Assembly: GCA_963740835.1 (NCBI GenBank)
Contig: CAVUFH010000003.1
Span: 1-64,000, forward strand
Direction of reading: 5' to 3'
DNA: 64,000 nucleotides
DNA from: CAVUFH01 sp963740835
GTDB taxonomy: Bacteria > Actinomycetota > Acidimicrobiia > IMCC26256 > PALSA-610
The notes under the pieces were generated by a model. The model did not search any database, had not been told where the DNA came from, and saw only the letters and a list, made by a program, of their open reading frames with translations. This document shows positions 63,750 to 64,000 of this stretch, piece by piece. The position numbers and the translations under genes were made by a program. How positions within the stretch are numbered: the stretch's first letter is position 1; every line of letters starts with the position of its first letter.

Positions 63750-64000
63750 TCGAGCCGCTTCACAGCGAACGCTCGCGCGCGATAGCCGCCACGTTGATGC
63801 GCCGTAGCCGAGGCCATGCGGGTGCCCGCGACCCGAGGGGTGCGACGACCATCCGACGCGAGTTCGCCCGCAACGCGACCGACGTAGCTCGACACCCGTA
63901 TGGCATCTCCCACGCCGTCACCGCCTCGACTCGCCAGCTGCTCCGCATGACTCTCCCGCGGTCCACTCAATCGCACGCGAGCACGAGCCGACAGAGCCAT
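63750..64000. other. Window end with no recognised gene
   Basis: An 84-codon open frame on the minus strand has no recognisable motif and looks like a GC artefact; nothing else stands out. Confidence 0.35.

Noticed and set aside
63746..64000. 84-codon minus-strand ORF at the window end
   Set aside because: No family motif, unlikely composition, runs off the window; treated as noise.
1..64000. CRISPR array
   Set aside because: No short regularly spaced repeats and no cas genes were seen.

Overview
The window is high-GC DNA, by eye about 65% G+C, from an actinomycete-type bacterium. Pointers are an MtrA/MtrB-like two-component pair with an MtrA-type binding site, mycothiol-associated DinB-fold proteins (TIGR03085/TIGR03086), a DDN-type F420 reductase homologue, Rv1264-like adenylate cyclases, several giant AAA-ATPase regulators with LuxR or cyclase domains, and many GTG/TTG starts. 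The gene set fits Acidimicrobiia or a related soil lineage, but no rRNA or complete tRNA is present to fix the taxon. Many otherwise recognisable genes carry one or more frameshifts (clustered at 1-8 kb, then about 15.7, 18.4, 23.3, 38.1, 49.5, 55.1, 60 and 61-62.5 kb). They are listed as broken genes; some may be uncorrected assembly indels and not real decay.

Layout. 1-8 kb: broken beta-propeller protein, SDR, broken DinB-type protein, broken hydrolase, broken ferritin-like protein and a heavily broken LuxR-type ATPase. 7.9-11.3 kb: HAD hydrolase, VanY-like D,D-carboxypeptidase and a divergent response regulator/histidine kinase pair. 11.4-20.5 kb: membrane protein, FAD oxidoreductase, a LuxR-type ATPase and a run of small alpha/beta-barrel and SnoaL-type proteins, then a DDN-type reductase. 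21-29 kb: polytopic membrane protein, broken amidase, cyclase-YHS fusion and an AAA-cyclase. 29.7-37.6 kb: MtrAB-like system, fluoride riboswitch with a FluC/DUF190/FluC operon, NhaA antiporter, SRPBCC proteins and an ArsR-AHSA1 operon with a 40-bp operator. 37.7-42.7 kb: second AAA-cyclase and a lipoprotein hydrolase.

43.5-50.9 kb is the most interesting block. An ECF sigma gene converges on a cobalamin-binding protein that has the CarH photoreceptor signature (W-x9-EH plus DxHxxG) but no DNA-binding domain. Divergent from it are a fasciclin lipoprotein and then a tightly overlapping five-gene set (SRPBCC, SDR, FAD amine-oxidase-like, DUF1365, cyclopropane/furan-fatty-acid-type methyltransferase). 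In other bacteria similar lipid genes are induced by light or singlet oxygen through ECF sigma factors or B12-dependent LitR/CarH. A B12-light-ECF switch for membrane-lipid modification is therefore inferred.

51-64 kb: gene relics, acyl-CoA dehydrogenase with divergent HxlR regulator, TetR-controlled ABC exporter with a 33-bp operator and a coupled 27-codon ORF, an Rv1264-like cyclase, broken hydrolase and reductase genes, and a P1B-5-type metal ATPase with a hemerythrin domain.

Threaded through the window are at least four copies (11.2, 20.6, 29.0 and 58.2 kb) of a dispersed repeat of about 155 bp, a core-only copy at 51.2 kb and decayed copies at 57.9-58.2 kb, all in the same orientation. 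Each full copy joins a tRNA-Ala-like 3' half to a GC-rich arm that may encode a short peptide. They sit at gene ends and edges of decayed genes and may be attachment-site scars or a mobile repeat.
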